Assembly: GCA_034409055.1 (NCBI GenBank)
Contig: DAOUMU010000263.1
Location: 1-32,219 of the forward strand
Source: DAOUMU01 sp034409055
GTDB taxonomy: Bacteria > Chloroflexota > Anaerolineae > 4572-78 > J111
DNA length: 32,219 bases
Reading direction: 5' to 3'
In this document: piece after piece, positions 6,286 to 15,183 of the stretch
Position numbering within the stretch: position 1 is the first letter of the stretch
Layout: the number at the start of each line of letters is the position of its first letter
Notes under the pieces: generated by a model
The model's database searches: none
The model's input: only the letters and a program-made list of their open reading frames with translations
What the model was told of the DNA's origin: nothing
Translations under genes and position numbers: made by a program

Positions 6286-7830
6286 ATGCGACGAGTAATT
6301 TACCAAATACTTAAATTATCAATGAGCGAACTCCGGGGCATTGTACTGGTAATATTAGGGATAACTGCCCTGGGATTTTACTACAGTTGGTGGTTTGAAG
6401 CCGGACGCCTGACGTCACCCTGGTTGGCTCTTGGGTTCATCGCGGCCATATTTTATGGGGCATTTCAGATTGTGGGCAGTTGGCTGCTCTATCTGGCCAC
6501 CCATCACCGGCCTATCACCCCAACTCGACGGGTCAAAGATCTAACCGTTGACGTTTTTGTGACTGCCTGTGGAGAAAATTATGCATTGATCGAACGGGCC
6601 CTGACGGCAGCCTATAATATGCGGGGCGAACATCGGACGTGGTTACTGGATGACGGTGATGATCCGGCTCTGGCTTCTCTGGCGGAACGTTTGGGAGCCG
6701 GCTACTTAACCCGTCCGGGCCATCGAGATGCCAAAGCCGGTAACCTCAACACTGCTTTAGGCCGTACCGACGGTGACATTGTGGTTATTTTTGATATAGA
6801 TCACGTACCCAAGCCAGAATTTCTCGAACGGACTTTAAGCCATTTTATGGATGCTGAGGTTGGTTTTATACAAGTGATGCTTACCTTCCAGAATGGTGCC
6901 GATGGTTGGGTCGCCCAAGCAGCCGCTGAAACCAGCCACGATTTTTATAATCCCACTTCAATAGGGGCGGATGGTGTTAAGGGGGCCTCTATGATGGGCA
7001 GCAATGCTTTAATCCGGCGTAAAGCGCTGGAATCAATTGGCGGCTACCAGCCGGGGTTGGCAGAAGACCTGGCCACCTCTGTCGCCCTGCATGCAGCCGG
7101 CTGGCGTTCTGTCTACGTTCATGAACCGTTGGCCCCAGGCGTGGCCCCACCTGATCTGGCGGCCTGGTTTACGCAGCAACTTAAATGGGCCCGAGGCGTT
7201 TTTGAACTGCTGCTGACAAGCTATCCTCGTAATTTTTTGCGTCTAACGTGGGGACAGCGACTCTCTTATGCAGTCAGGATGACTTACTACTGGCTAGGTC
7301 CGGTCATTTGTATTCACCTCTTGCTCAGCCTATTCACTCTGTTGCAGGGGAACTATGAGGCCCTGGCCAGTTATCAACAATATCTACTACACTTTTTCCC
7401 TTTGTCATTTATGACCTTGTCAATAAGGGTACTGGCTCTGCGCAGATGGAAGCACCCCTCGTTAGAAGATAATTTACAGTTGAAACCGGTATTTCTGGTG
7501 TTTTCCACCTGGCCTATTTACACCCTGGCCTGGATTATGGCCATGTTCCGTCTGCCACTGGCATTTCAGCCTACGCCAAAAATGGCCACCGGCTGTCTTA
7601 ACCCCTTATGGTTGCTGCCTCAGATTGTCTCGACGCTGTTGTTGATCGCGGGGTTAGTCTACTCCTACATTGTGACTGAGGGACAGCTCTACCTGCTGGT
7701 ATATAGCTTTGCTGTCGCTCAAATTACCGCTCAACTGTTAATGTTCCAGCAGTGGTTGGTGGCGACAATCAGAGAAAAGTCTTATCCACAACGTATAGCT
7801 ACAGCGCTACAAGCTCGAGCCAAGGTCTAA
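6286..7830 (+). CDS. BcsA-like processive GT2 polysaccharide synthase
   Basis: The 514-residue membrane protein has two N-terminal helices (about 17-33 and 46-71), a cytoplasmic GT-A domain, then several C-terminal helices from about 330. The synthase motifs are in order: LDDGDD (121-126), KAGNLN (150-155), DID (170-172), GSNALIRR (238-245), AED (259-261) and QQLKWARG (297-304). These match cellulose-synthase-type enzymes, which polymerise a beta-glycan and thread it through their own channel. AED replaces the common TED, and Lys replaces Arg in Q-x-x-R-W. There is no PilZ domain, so direct c-di-GMP control is not indicated. AGAGGA precedes the ATG by about eight bases. It is the first gene of the plus-strand cluster. 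No BcsB-like partner is nearby, and the product polymer cannot be told from sequence. Confidence 0.88.
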   Translation: MRRVIYQILKLSMSELRGIVLVILGITALGFYYSWWFEAGRLTSPWLALGFIAAIFYGAFQIVGSWLLYLATHHRPITPTRRVKDLTVDVFVTACGENYALIERALTAAYNMRGEHRTWLLDDGDDPALASLAERLGAGYLTRPGHRDAKAGNLNTALGRTDGDIVVIFDIDHVPKPEFLERTLSHFMDAEVGFIQVMLTFQNGADGWVAQAAAETSHDFYNPTSIGADGVKGASMMGSNALIRRKALESIGGYQPGLAEDLATSVALHAAGWRSVYVHEPLAPGVAPPDLAAWFTQQLKWARGVFELLLTSYPRNFLRLTWGQRLSYAVRMTYYWLGPVICIHLLLSLFTLLQGNYEALASYQQYLLHFFPLSFMTLSIRVLALRRWKHPSLEDNLQLKPVFLVFSTWPIYTLAWIMAMFRLPLAFQPTPKMATGCLNPLWLLPQIVSTLLLIAGLVYSYIVTEGQLYLLVYSFAVAQITAQLLMFQQWLVATIREKSYPQRIATALQARAKV

Positions 7831-7929
7831 GAAGACCCCTCAAACCCGTAGGGCAGGCTAAATAAGTAAAAATCCGCGTTTATTTGCGTCCCAAATCTTC
7901 TTTCTCGTCTGCAACAAAGTGGTCAGGTT

Positions 7930-10743
7930 ATGTCCAATCCCATTAAAGTGATTGACCTCGACTTGAGTCAACCACTCACAGATATTGAAAATCTGGAGGG
8001 GTACCAGGCTCTAAAGGTGTTAGTACGTCTGCATAACAGGCCTCTTGGGTATGTGAATGTACCGGTAGTAAGTGATCGTTGTCCGGCCCAGATTCTTGGT
8101 CAAGCTATTCTGGCACAACATAGCCGGTCTATCATTCGTTATTTGCTGGGTAATGGCCTGGTAGCCTCTCCTGAAGCGGATGGATTGCGACTTAACAATC
8201 TGCTCGATATATCGCCGCCTGTTTACAATGGTCCCTGGCCCCTGGTCACCGTGGCTGTTTGTACCCGTGACCGCACCGATGATCTGACCCTGTGCCTCGA
8301 AGCCCTGATGAAACTTGATTATCCCAACCTGGAAATACTGGTGGTCGATAATGCCCCCAGTAATGACGCCAGCGAACAATTGGTACGCACAAAATATCCC
8401 TCCGTGCGGTACGTTTGCGAGGTCCGGCCTGGTCTCAATTGGGCCCGTAACCGGGCTATTATTGAAGCTAAGGGCGAGATCATAGCCTACACCGATGACG
8501 ATGTGATAGTCGATCCGGCGTGGGCCAGCGCTTTGGTCAAAATCTTTGCCGGAAATCCCGAGGTCATGGCCGTCACTGGCCTGGTTGTGCCCTATGAGTT
8601 AGAAACTGAAGCCCAGGTACTTTTTGAAATCTATGGGGGGTTCGGGCGTGGCTTCGAACGCAAGTGGTATCATGGGCATGATAGCCATACTCCGGTAGCA
8701 ATTCGGTACGGTGGGGCAGGAGAATTTGGCACCGGGGCCAATATGGCCTATCGCCGCAGTCTGTTTGAACGGATTGGCTACTTTGATCCGGCTCTGGATG
8801 TAGGTACAGTCACCAACGGAGGCGGTGACCTCGAAATGTTCTTTCGTGTCTTGAAAGAGGGGTATACGCTGGTCTACGAGCCGGGTGCAATTGTGCGTCA
8901 CCGTCACCGTCGTGATTATGCCCAACTACGCCTCCAGTTGGCCAACAACGGCCTTGGTTTCTACTCCTATTTAGTCCGAAGCAGCCTGGCCTATCCAGAT
9001 GAACGCCTCGCCTTTATCCTCCTGGGGTTATGGTGGCTGTGGTGGTGGGATATACGTCGTCTGTTGATCTCTCTCGTGCATCCGACCCGCTTTCCCCGTG
9101 ATTTAATCCTGGCCGAACTACGGGGCTCCCTGGTGGGTCTTGGTCGTTATCAGCAGGCCCGGCGCACTGCGGCCCAAATCGAGGCCACTTTCGGTTCTCT
9201 GCCTCAAGCTGTGGTACAGAAACACCAGGATGCGTCACAGGAGACACGCAGCCCAAACCAAAACTCTATCGGGGTGCGTACTATTGATCTGAGTCACCCC
9301 TTCTCTGCGTTGACTGATGTGACGAATTACACGAGCGTGCGCGTCTTTGTGCTCTGGCATAACCGTCTCCCTCTGGGCAGCGTGGATATCGTCAATCACC
9401 GCCAACCTATCAGCACGACCCGTCTGGCCGAGGCCATTGTAGACAACCTCGGCCATAAGTTGCTCGAACCGAACCGCAACCTTGACTCAGAGGGGTATAG
9501 AGATTCTCATCTCCCGGTGAATTTATCGACACTATACCAAAAAATTAAAGAGTTTAGGAACAAACAGGATGAGTTGTCCGGTTTATATAACTACTGGACA
9601 AAATATTTGGCATGGGAGATAATATCTACATCCAGCCCAGACTCTTACTCTCCTGAAGGACGATCTGTCCTGCACCTACGATACAAACTCACACCAGAAG
9701 AGACAAAGAATCCCAAGCCTGCCCGATTGCCTGCTGAGGTGTCAGTCTCTGTTGTAGTAGCGACACACGACCGGCCTGATGATCTGCGCCAGTGTCTTCG
9801 CTGTCTGGTGACCCAGGAGTCATCCCGACCGGTCGAAATTATCGTTGTCGATAACAAGCCGGCCTCCGGCCTGACTCCACCTGTAGTGGCGGAGTTCCCG
9901 GAGGTGGTGTTAGTCCGTGAGTCGCGTCAGGGGCTGTCCTATGCCCGCAATGCAGGCATCAGCGCCAGCCAGGGAGATATTGTTGTTACCACCGATGACG
10001 ACGCGACAATGCCCCCTGATTGGCTGGAAAAACTGGTGGTGCCTTTTAGTCGTCCTGAGGTCATGATTGTAACCGGTAACGTATTGCCGCTGGAACTGGA
10101 AACTACTGCTCAACGTCTCTTTGAAATCTATGGGGGGTTGGGGCGTGGCTTCGAGCGATTTGAAGTTGATAAGGATTGGTTCGATTCGTTTCGTTTGCAG
10201 GCAGTGCGAACATGGAGGCTTGGAGCAACGGCTAACGCAGCTTTTCGGGCTACTATTTTCAGCCACCCCCAGATTGGTTTGATGGATGAGGCCCTGGGAG
10301 TTGGTACGCCTACAGGCTGCAGTGAAGATGCGTACCTTTTCTATCGGGTCCTCAAAGCTGGTTATACGCTCGTGTATGAGCCAACGGCCTACGTCTGGCA
10401 CAAGCATCGCCGCCATATATCCGCCTTCCATAACCAAATCTACAACTACAGTAAGGGGCATGTAGCTTATCATCTGACCACCTTGCTCCGTGATCATGAT
10501 CTGCGAGGCCTGGTACGAGTGTCAGTCGAGTTGCTGTTGGTGCATCTCTGGCGCAGCATAGAGAGATTGTTCGGGGGAAGCAACTATCCATTGTCGCTGA
10601 TCTTGCTTGAAATTGCGGGTAATCTGGTCGGACCCTGGGCCCTATGGCGGTCACGTCGTCGTGTCAAACGTGAAGGGCGCAGCCAGCCGTATATTCCGGT
10701 GTCCCGACGTTCGGTCGTTAGACAGGAATTGCCCGTTGGTTGA
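7930..10743 (+). CDS. Double GT2 glycosyltransferase (two module-plus-GT2 units in one chain)
   Basis: The 937-residue protein is twice the size of its relatives. Unit 1: accessory module at 6-46 (VIDLDL, then NRPLG at 36-40); GT-A domain 106-345 with VAVCTRDR, VVDNAP, GLNWARN, TDDD (188-191), FGTGANMAYRR (266-276) and GGGD (297-300); hydrophobic segment 361-385. Unit 2: module at 450-487 (TIDLSHP, then PLG); a polar linker of ~90 residues; GT-A domain 604-845 with VVVATHDRP, GLSYARN, TDDD (688-691), LGATANAAFR (764-773) and CSED (797-800). Both domains keep their catalytic acids, so both may be active, possibly adding two sugars in succession. The different acidic motifs (GGGD against CSED) argue that the halves are not a recent duplication. 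It is 99 bases after the synthase gene, and its stop lies 11 bases before the chosen start of the methyltransferase. Donors are unknown. Confidence 0.9.
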   Translation: MSNPIKVIDLDLSQPLTDIENLEGYQALKVLVRLHNRPLGYVNVPVVSDRCPAQILGQAILAQHSRSIIRYLLGNGLVASPEADGLRLNNLLDISPPVYNGPWPLVTVAVCTRDRTDDLTLCLEALMKLDYPNLEILVVDNAPSNDASEQLVRTKYPSVRYVCEVRPGLNWARNRAIIEAKGEIIAYTDDDVIVDPAWASALVKIFAGNPEVMAVTGLVVPYELETEAQVLFEIYGGFGRGFERKWYHGHDSHTPVAIRYGGAGEFGTGANMAYRRSLFERIGYFDPALDVGTVTNGGGDLEMFFRVLKEGYTLVYEPGAIVRHRHRRDYAQLRLQLANNGLGFYSYLVRSSLAYPDERLAFILLGLWWLWWWDIRRLLISLVHPTRFPRDLILAELRGSLVGLGRYQQARRTAAQIEATFGSLPQAVVQKHQDASQETRSPNQNSIGVRTIDLSHPFSALTDVTNYTSVRVFVLWHNRLPLGSVDIVNHRQPISTTRLAEAIVDNLGHKLLEPNRNLDSEGYRDSHLPVNLSTLYQKIKEFRNKQDELSGLYNYWTKYLAWEIISTSSPDSYSPEGRSVLHLRYKLTPEETKNPKPARLPAEVSVSVVVATHDRPDDLRQCLRCLVTQESSRPVEIIVVDNKPASGLTPPVVAEFPEVVLVRESRQGLSYARNAGISASQGDIVVTTDDDATMPPDWLEKLVVPFSRPEVMIVTGNVLPLELETTAQRLFEIYGGLGRGFERFEVDKDWFDSFRLQAVRTWRLGATANAAFRATIFSHPQIGLMDEALGVGTPTGCSEDAYLFYRVLKAGYTLVYEPTAYVWHKHRRHISAFHNQIYNYSKGHVAYHLTTLLRDHDLRGLVRVSVELLLVHLWRSIERLFGGSNYPLSLILLEIAGNLVGPWALWRSRRRVKREGRSQPYIPVSRRSVVRQELPVG

Positions 10744-10754
10744 AATCCACCAGC

Positions 10755-11600
10755 ATGTATTTTATAGTATATTTATGGAAATTGGCTATGCTTTACACCT
10801 GGAAAGTTCGATTTTTAAAAACATTACCTGGTAACTTTCTTTGGCGTTGGTGGCGAGCCTGGCGGGGCGATAATGTGGGTAAATATAAGTACCTGCCGGA
10901 ATATATTCGCACCTATACCCCCGGCCATAGCTTTGCTGATATCGGTTGTATGTGGGGGGTTAACGGCGAGTATGCTTTTATAGCAGAGGATGCAGGGGCC
11001 ACCATTGTCAAGGCGGTCGATGTTTTTGGTCCAACGCCAGAGTTTGAGGCCAAACACCAGGCTCGCAATTCCCTGATCGAGTTCATTCTCGGTGACGCGA
11101 GCCATCCCGATACAATCGCCCGGGTAGGGGACATTGATGTCGTCTTCTGTGCTGGCGTCCTGTATCATCATCCCAGCCCCTTCGACCTGTTGGTGGCCCT
11201 CCGACGGATGTGCCGTAAAACGCTAATCCTGCGCACGTCAACCATCCCTGAGATTAAGGGGTTGCCCAATGCGGCGGTCTATTACCCAATGCTTAAACCC
11301 AAAGATCGAAAGTTATGGAACCTGTCCAGTCTGGGTGTAGGCCGGCAGGTTGGGATCACGGATGGTTTCGAGCCGGACGAAGGTTACGGCAACTGGTTCT
11401 GGGGGCTAACCCCCAGTTGTGTGACCTCACTGTTAGAGACGGCTGGATTCCGGATCGATCATCGTGCGACCGAGCCTTTCGCCCAAACCTTCATTTGTAC
11501 ACCGGTCGCTATCCCTTTCGCCCACCGTTTACCTGACGAAGTCGAGGCCCGTCATATGGCCGAGGTGATATCCGCCTCAGGTGCTGCGCATCCTTCCTGA
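10755..11600 (+). CDS. Class I SAM-dependent methyltransferase
   Basis: The protein has about 281 residues with a basic, Trp-rich N-terminus and motif I FADIGCMWG (about 60-68 from this start). An acidic residue follows the second strand (VDVFG), and VVFCAGVLYHHPSP resembles the post-II motif of the CmoB/DUF1698-type fold. It is probably cytoplasmic; the substrate is not evident. Starts at TTG 10740 (overlapping the previous stop), ATG 10755 and ATG 10788 are all in frame; only the last has a weak GGAA upstream. The gene sits immediately before the exporter genes. In other ABC-dependent O-antigen systems a methyl group on the chain end stops growth and is read by the Wzt C-terminal domain, so a role as chain terminator is a reasonable guess. 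Confidence 0.8.
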   Translation: MYFIVYLWKLAMLYTWKVRFLKTLPGNFLWRWWRAWRGDNVGKYKYLPEYIRTYTPGHSFADIGCMWGVNGEYAFIAEDAGATIVKAVDVFGPTPEFEAKHQARNSLIEFILGDASHPDTIARVGDIDVVFCAGVLYHHPSPFDLLVALRRMCRKTLILRTSTIPEIKGLPNAAVYYPMLKPKDRKLWNLSSLGVGRQVGITDGFEPDEGYGNWFWGLTPSCVTSLLETAGFRIDHRATEPFAQTFICTPVAIPFAHRLPDEVEARHMAEVISASGAAHPS

Positions 11601-11647
11601 ATATATTAAATAGATTCCTGTTTCACCCTTATGAGGTAAATGTACTC

Positions 11648-12502
11648 ATGTTACCTGCTAAGAAATTAGCGGACTCGCCAGATTTACAAGAGAACATTAT
11701 TCGTCCTGCCAGGAGATGGGTTTCTCTTGACCTTGCCGAGTTATTAGCCTACCGAGAGTTGCTCTTTTTCTTTATTTGGCGAGACGTTAAAGTGCGCTAT
11801 AAGCAGACAGCGCTGGGAGCTGCCTGGGCCATTATCCAACCTTTTTTTACCATGGTCGTCTTTAGCATCTTCTTTGGCTGGCTGGCCGGCATACCTTCGG
11901 AAGGCGTGCCCTATCCTATATTTACATATACCGCCCTTGTCCCGTGGACCTATTTTGCCAATGCCCTGACCCAAGCCAGTAATAGTCTGGTGGATCATGA
12001 GCGAATGATTACCAAGGTCTATTTCCCCCGATTACTCATCCCTATGGCCTCTGTGTTGGCTGGCCTGGTAGATTTTGTCATCGCTTTTACGATCCTGATC
12101 GGGATGATGTTGTGGTACGGCCTTGTCCCCACGACCGCAATCTGGACCGTCCCCCTCTTTATCCTGATGGCCACCGTCACGGCCTCCGGTGTCAGTCTGT
12201 GGTTGGCCGCCTTGAATGTTCAATATCGTGACGTGCGTTATGTCGTCCCCTTCCTGGTTCAGTTCTGGCTCTTTGCCACGCCCATTGCCTACCCTAGCAG
12301 CCTCGTACCGGAACAGTGGCGTCCCCTTTACGGACTCAATCCTATGGCCGGTGTGGTGGAAGGCTTCCGTTGGGCCTTGCTTGGCCGGGCTGAAGCCCCT
12401 AATGCCTTGCTCACCGTTTCGATATTAACGGTTATTGTGGTGTTGATTGGCGGGATGTACTACTTCCGCCGGATGGAAGAAACATTTGCCGATGTGGTCT
12501 AA
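11648..12502 (+). CDS. wzm: ABC-2 type polysaccharide export permease
   Basis: The 284-residue protein has a soluble N-terminus, the amphipathic motif RDVKVRYKQTALGAAW (45-60) and six predicted helices. This is the standard plan of Wzm/RfbA-type permeases that export undecaprenyl-linked O-antigen, teichoic-acid-like or other surface glycans. The usual family length is about 260-290 residues. It is followed after three bases by the matching ATPase, and together they form the transporter. In a cell without LPS the cargo would be a wall or capsule polysaccharide. Confidence 0.93.
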   Translation: MLPAKKLADSPDLQENIIRPARRWVSLDLAELLAYRELLFFFIWRDVKVRYKQTALGAAWAIIQPFFTMVVFSIFFGWLAGIPSEGVPYPIFTYTALVPWTYFANALTQASNSLVDHERMITKVYFPRLLIPMASVLAGLVDFVIAFTILIGMMLWYGLVPTTAIWTVPLFILMATVTASGVSLWLAALNVQYRDVRYVVPFLVQFWLFATPIAYPSSLVPEQWRPLYGLNPMAGVVEGFRWALLGRAEAPNALLTVSILTVIVVLIGGMYYFRRMEETFADVV

Positions 12503-12505
12503 ACA

Positions 12506-13807
12506 ATGAGTAATATCGCGATTCGAGCGGAAGAACTGAGTAAGCGTTACCGGATTGGTGAGAGGGAGCAGCAATACAAAACATTGCGTGAAACCCTGAC
12601 GAAGGCCATAGCCAAGCCATTCCACCGCCTAACTTCGATTAGAGATCGCTCTTCGTTAGCCAGTGCCCACCAGCATATCAACACTAAGGAACATATTTGG
12701 GCCTTGAAGGAGGTGACATTTGAGGTTCAACATGGGGAGGCAGTCGGTATTATCGGCCGGAACGGGGCCGGTAAAAGTACGCTACTTAAGATCCTGTCTC
12801 GCATTACCAAGCCAACCACGGGTTACGCCAGAACTCGGGGCAGGGTAGGGTCGCTGTTAGAAGTCGGCACCGGTTTTCATCCAGAGTTGACCGGACGCGA
12901 AAACATTTATTTAAATGGGGCCATCCTGGGGATGCGCAGGACAGAGATTCGGCGTAAATTTGATCAAATCGTGGCCTTCGCTGAGATGGAAAAATTTATC
13001 GACACCCCGGTCAAGCGTTACTCCAGCGGTATGTATATGCGTTTGGCCTTTGCTGTAGCGGCCCATCTAGAACCGGAGATTTTAATCATTGATGAAGTAT
13101 TGGCTGTTGGCGATGTGGCCTTCCAAAAAAAATGTCTGGGGAAAATGGATGATGTAACCAGAGAAGGACGGACCGTTCTATTTGTCAGCCATAATATGGA
13201 TGTCATCCAACAACTGTGTCCCCACTGCATCATGCTTGATCGGGGACAACTGATCGCCCAGGGCGACAGTGCGAGCGTTATCACTAACTATTTGTCCAGT
13301 TATTCTTATCGAACCACGCCTAATCAGTGGATCGACGTATCACGTTTAGAGCGAACCGGAGGAACGGGAGAGGCTCGTTTCGTGGAAATCCAATACAGTA
13401 GTGGCAACCAAATTGCTGGGTTCCATCCCTATTCAAATGGGCCACTCGAATTTTTATTGACCATTGACTCAGACAAATCACGCTCGGTCGGGAGCCTGGC
13501 AGTTTTTATCTCCAGTCAACTGGGCACCAAGTTGATTAACGCCGACACGGTTTTGTACGGTCAAGTGATCAAGCTACGAAAAGGTTCTAATCAAGTGAGA
13601 TTGAGGATCGAGAATCTGCATCTGAATCCTGGCGTTTATCGGGTCGGGGTGTGGCTGGCCGATCCGATCAGTTCTCGCGCAAACAGTGCTTATGATTATA
13701 TCGAATCTGCATTTGAAATGGAGGTGATTAAACTGGAAACGGAGAAACCTGGTTTGCATCCTAACGCTTTCGTAACATGTCACTTTGATGTTGTAGAAGT
13801 GACCTGA
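12506..13807 (+). CDS. wzt: Polysaccharide exporter ATPase with C-terminal glycan-recognition domain
   Basis: The 433-residue protein has an ABC domain with Walker A GRNGAGKS (84-91), signature YSSGM (172-176), Walker B ILIIDE (192-197) and switch His 229. The N-terminus has the insertion between KRY and WALKEV common in Wzt proteins. From about 275 a separate beta-rich domain ends in AYDYIESAFEMEV, typical of Wzt C-terminal domains that bind the modified end of the exported chain. It powers Wzm from the cytoplasmic face. The C-terminal domain implies that export is tied to a terminal modification, which fits the methyltransferase gene just upstream of wzm. Confidence 0.93.
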   Translation: MSNIAIRAEELSKRYRIGEREQQYKTLRETLTKAIAKPFHRLTSIRDRSSLASAHQHINTKEHIWALKEVTFEVQHGEAVGIIGRNGAGKSTLLKILSRITKPTTGYARTRGRVGSLLEVGTGFHPELTGRENIYLNGAILGMRRTEIRRKFDQIVAFAEMEKFIDTPVKRYSSGMYMRLAFAVAAHLEPEILIIDEVLAVGDVAFQKKCLGKMDDVTREGRTVLFVSHNMDVIQQLCPHCIMLDRGQLIAQGDSASVITNYLSSYSYRTTPNQWIDVSRLERTGGTGEARFVEIQYSSGNQIAGFHPYSNGPLEFLLTIDSDKSRSVGSLAVFISSQLGTKLINADTVLYGQVIKLRKGSNQVRLRIENLHLNPGVYRVGVWLADPISSRANSAYDYIESAFEMEVIKLETEKPGLHPNAFVTCHFDVVEVT

Positions 13808-13838
13808 TGGTTTAATTCACCTGTTTGTGAGTAAGCTT

Positions 13839-15173
13839 ATGCAGCCTGCTACCAACTGTCCCACCGTGGCCCTACTGCCATGGGGAGATGTTTTTGAAGA
13901 TTTTTTGGATACAATTGGCGTTTCACTTGAAGCTTTCTGCAATGAGATGAGCGGAGGTTGGTTGTTTGGATATGTCGAAGCCCTGCAGCTAGCCGGCGTG
14001 CGAACCGTGGTCGTTATTTTTTCGGCCCGGGTAGCTGCCCCCAAGCGTTTGACCCACGCTCCCACCGGTGCCACCATTTGTGTGCTGCCCGCATCCAAAC
14101 TTTATCGCCTTGTTCAGCGTCTCATCCTGAAACCCTATGAACGGACATTAACCTCATCGACCGGTCCTGTCCGTCACCTGCTGTCTCCGTTTCGATTTTT
14201 GTTAAAGCAAGTTTTGTCTTATCTAAGCACGCCGTTGGGATTACTGGCTCGCGAACTGCGGCGTGAGGGTTGTGATATCATTTTGTGCCAGGAGTACGAG
14301 TACCCCCGCTTTGATCTGTGCGTGTTGTTAGGGTTATTGACCGGGTGGCCGGTTTTTGCTTCATTTCAGGGAGGTGTTCTAGAGCGAAGTGGTTTCGGGC
14401 GTTTTATCCGCTCCTTGATCCTGCGAGCCAGTGCCGGCTTGATTATTGCCCCCAAAAACGAAGCTCGGCGAGTGAGTGCTCACTACAATGTATCATCCGC
14501 CAAGTTAGCTCAAATTTTCAATCCGTTGGATTTGCAGATATGGACTGCTGCTAATAACCCCAGTCAAACACGCACTGAACTCAATATTCCGCTCGAGGCC
14601 CGGGTGGTCGTGTGGCATGGGCGTATTTCGACATATATCAAGGGGCTAGATATCCTGTTGGATGCCTGGGAACGTATTTGTCGCAAGCGTCCGGAGCAAG
14701 ACTTGCGGCTACTGCTCGTAGGAACAGGAGAAGACGTGGACGACTTGCATCGACGCTTGGCCACCAGGCAATTGAAGGGTATGCATTGGATCAACGAATA
14801 TCTCCACGACCGCTCTGAAATTCGACGTTATCTCTCGGTTGGTGATGTTTATGCTTTTGCCTCGCGCCGCGAAGGCTTTCCCGTGGCCCCCCTGGAGGCT
14901 ATGGCCTGTGGTCTGCCTGTCGTAACGACCGAGGTACAGGGAATAGCAGACATCTTTGAAGGCGGTGAAGCATCCGGGGGCATCGTTGTACCGCGCGAAG
15001 ATGCGGCAGAGCTAGCCCTGGCTCTTGGCCGGGTTCTGGACGATAGGGCCTGGAGTCGCGAACTGGGTCAGCGAGCCAGACGCCGGGTGGAAGCATGCTT
15101 CTCCCTTGAGGCAGTGGGCAAACAACTGCGCGCTTTTCTGTTAAATGGCCAATATGAGCATTATCAACAATAG
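13839..15173 (+). CDS. GT4 family (GT-B fold) glycosyltransferase
   Basis: The protein has 444 residues, or 448 if GTG 13827 is used; neither start has a clear ribosome binding site. The N-terminal Rossmann half contains a GGW motif (43-45, GTG numbering). The C-terminal half has HGRISTYIKGLDILLDA (264-280), a VGTGED turn (298-303) and SRREGFPVAPLEAM (346-359), giving the E-x7-E pair E349/E357 that binds the nucleotide sugar. This is a retaining, soluble or membrane-associated enzyme acting on the cytoplasmic face. It is the only GT-B enzyme in the window. It follows wzt by about 30 bases and is overlapped or closely followed by the next GT2. Confidence 0.9.
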   Translation: MQPATNCPTVALLPWGDVFEDFLDTIGVSLEAFCNEMSGGWLFGYVEALQLAGVRTVVVIFSARVAAPKRLTHAPTGATICVLPASKLYRLVQRLILKPYERTLTSSTGPVRHLLSPFRFLLKQVLSYLSTPLGLLARELRREGCDIILCQEYEYPRFDLCVLLGLLTGWPVFASFQGGVLERSGFGRFIRSLILRASAGLIIAPKNEARRVSAHYNVSSAKLAQIFNPLDLQIWTAANNPSQTRTELNIPLEARVVVWHGRISTYIKGLDILLDAWERICRKRPEQDLRLLLVGTGEDVDDLHRRLATRQLKGMHWINEYLHDRSEIRRYLSVGDVYAFASRREGFPVAPLEAMACGLPVVTTEVQGIADIFEGGEASGGIVVPREDAAELALALGRVLDDRAWSRELGQRARRRVEACFSLEAVGKQLRAFLLNGQYEHYQQ

Positions 15174-15183
15174 TTTGAGCAAG

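Noticed and set aside
9910..10497. 195-codon frame antisense to the double GT2
   Set aside because: It lies wholly inside a gene with clear catalytic motifs on the other strand; its composition looks like a frame shadow.
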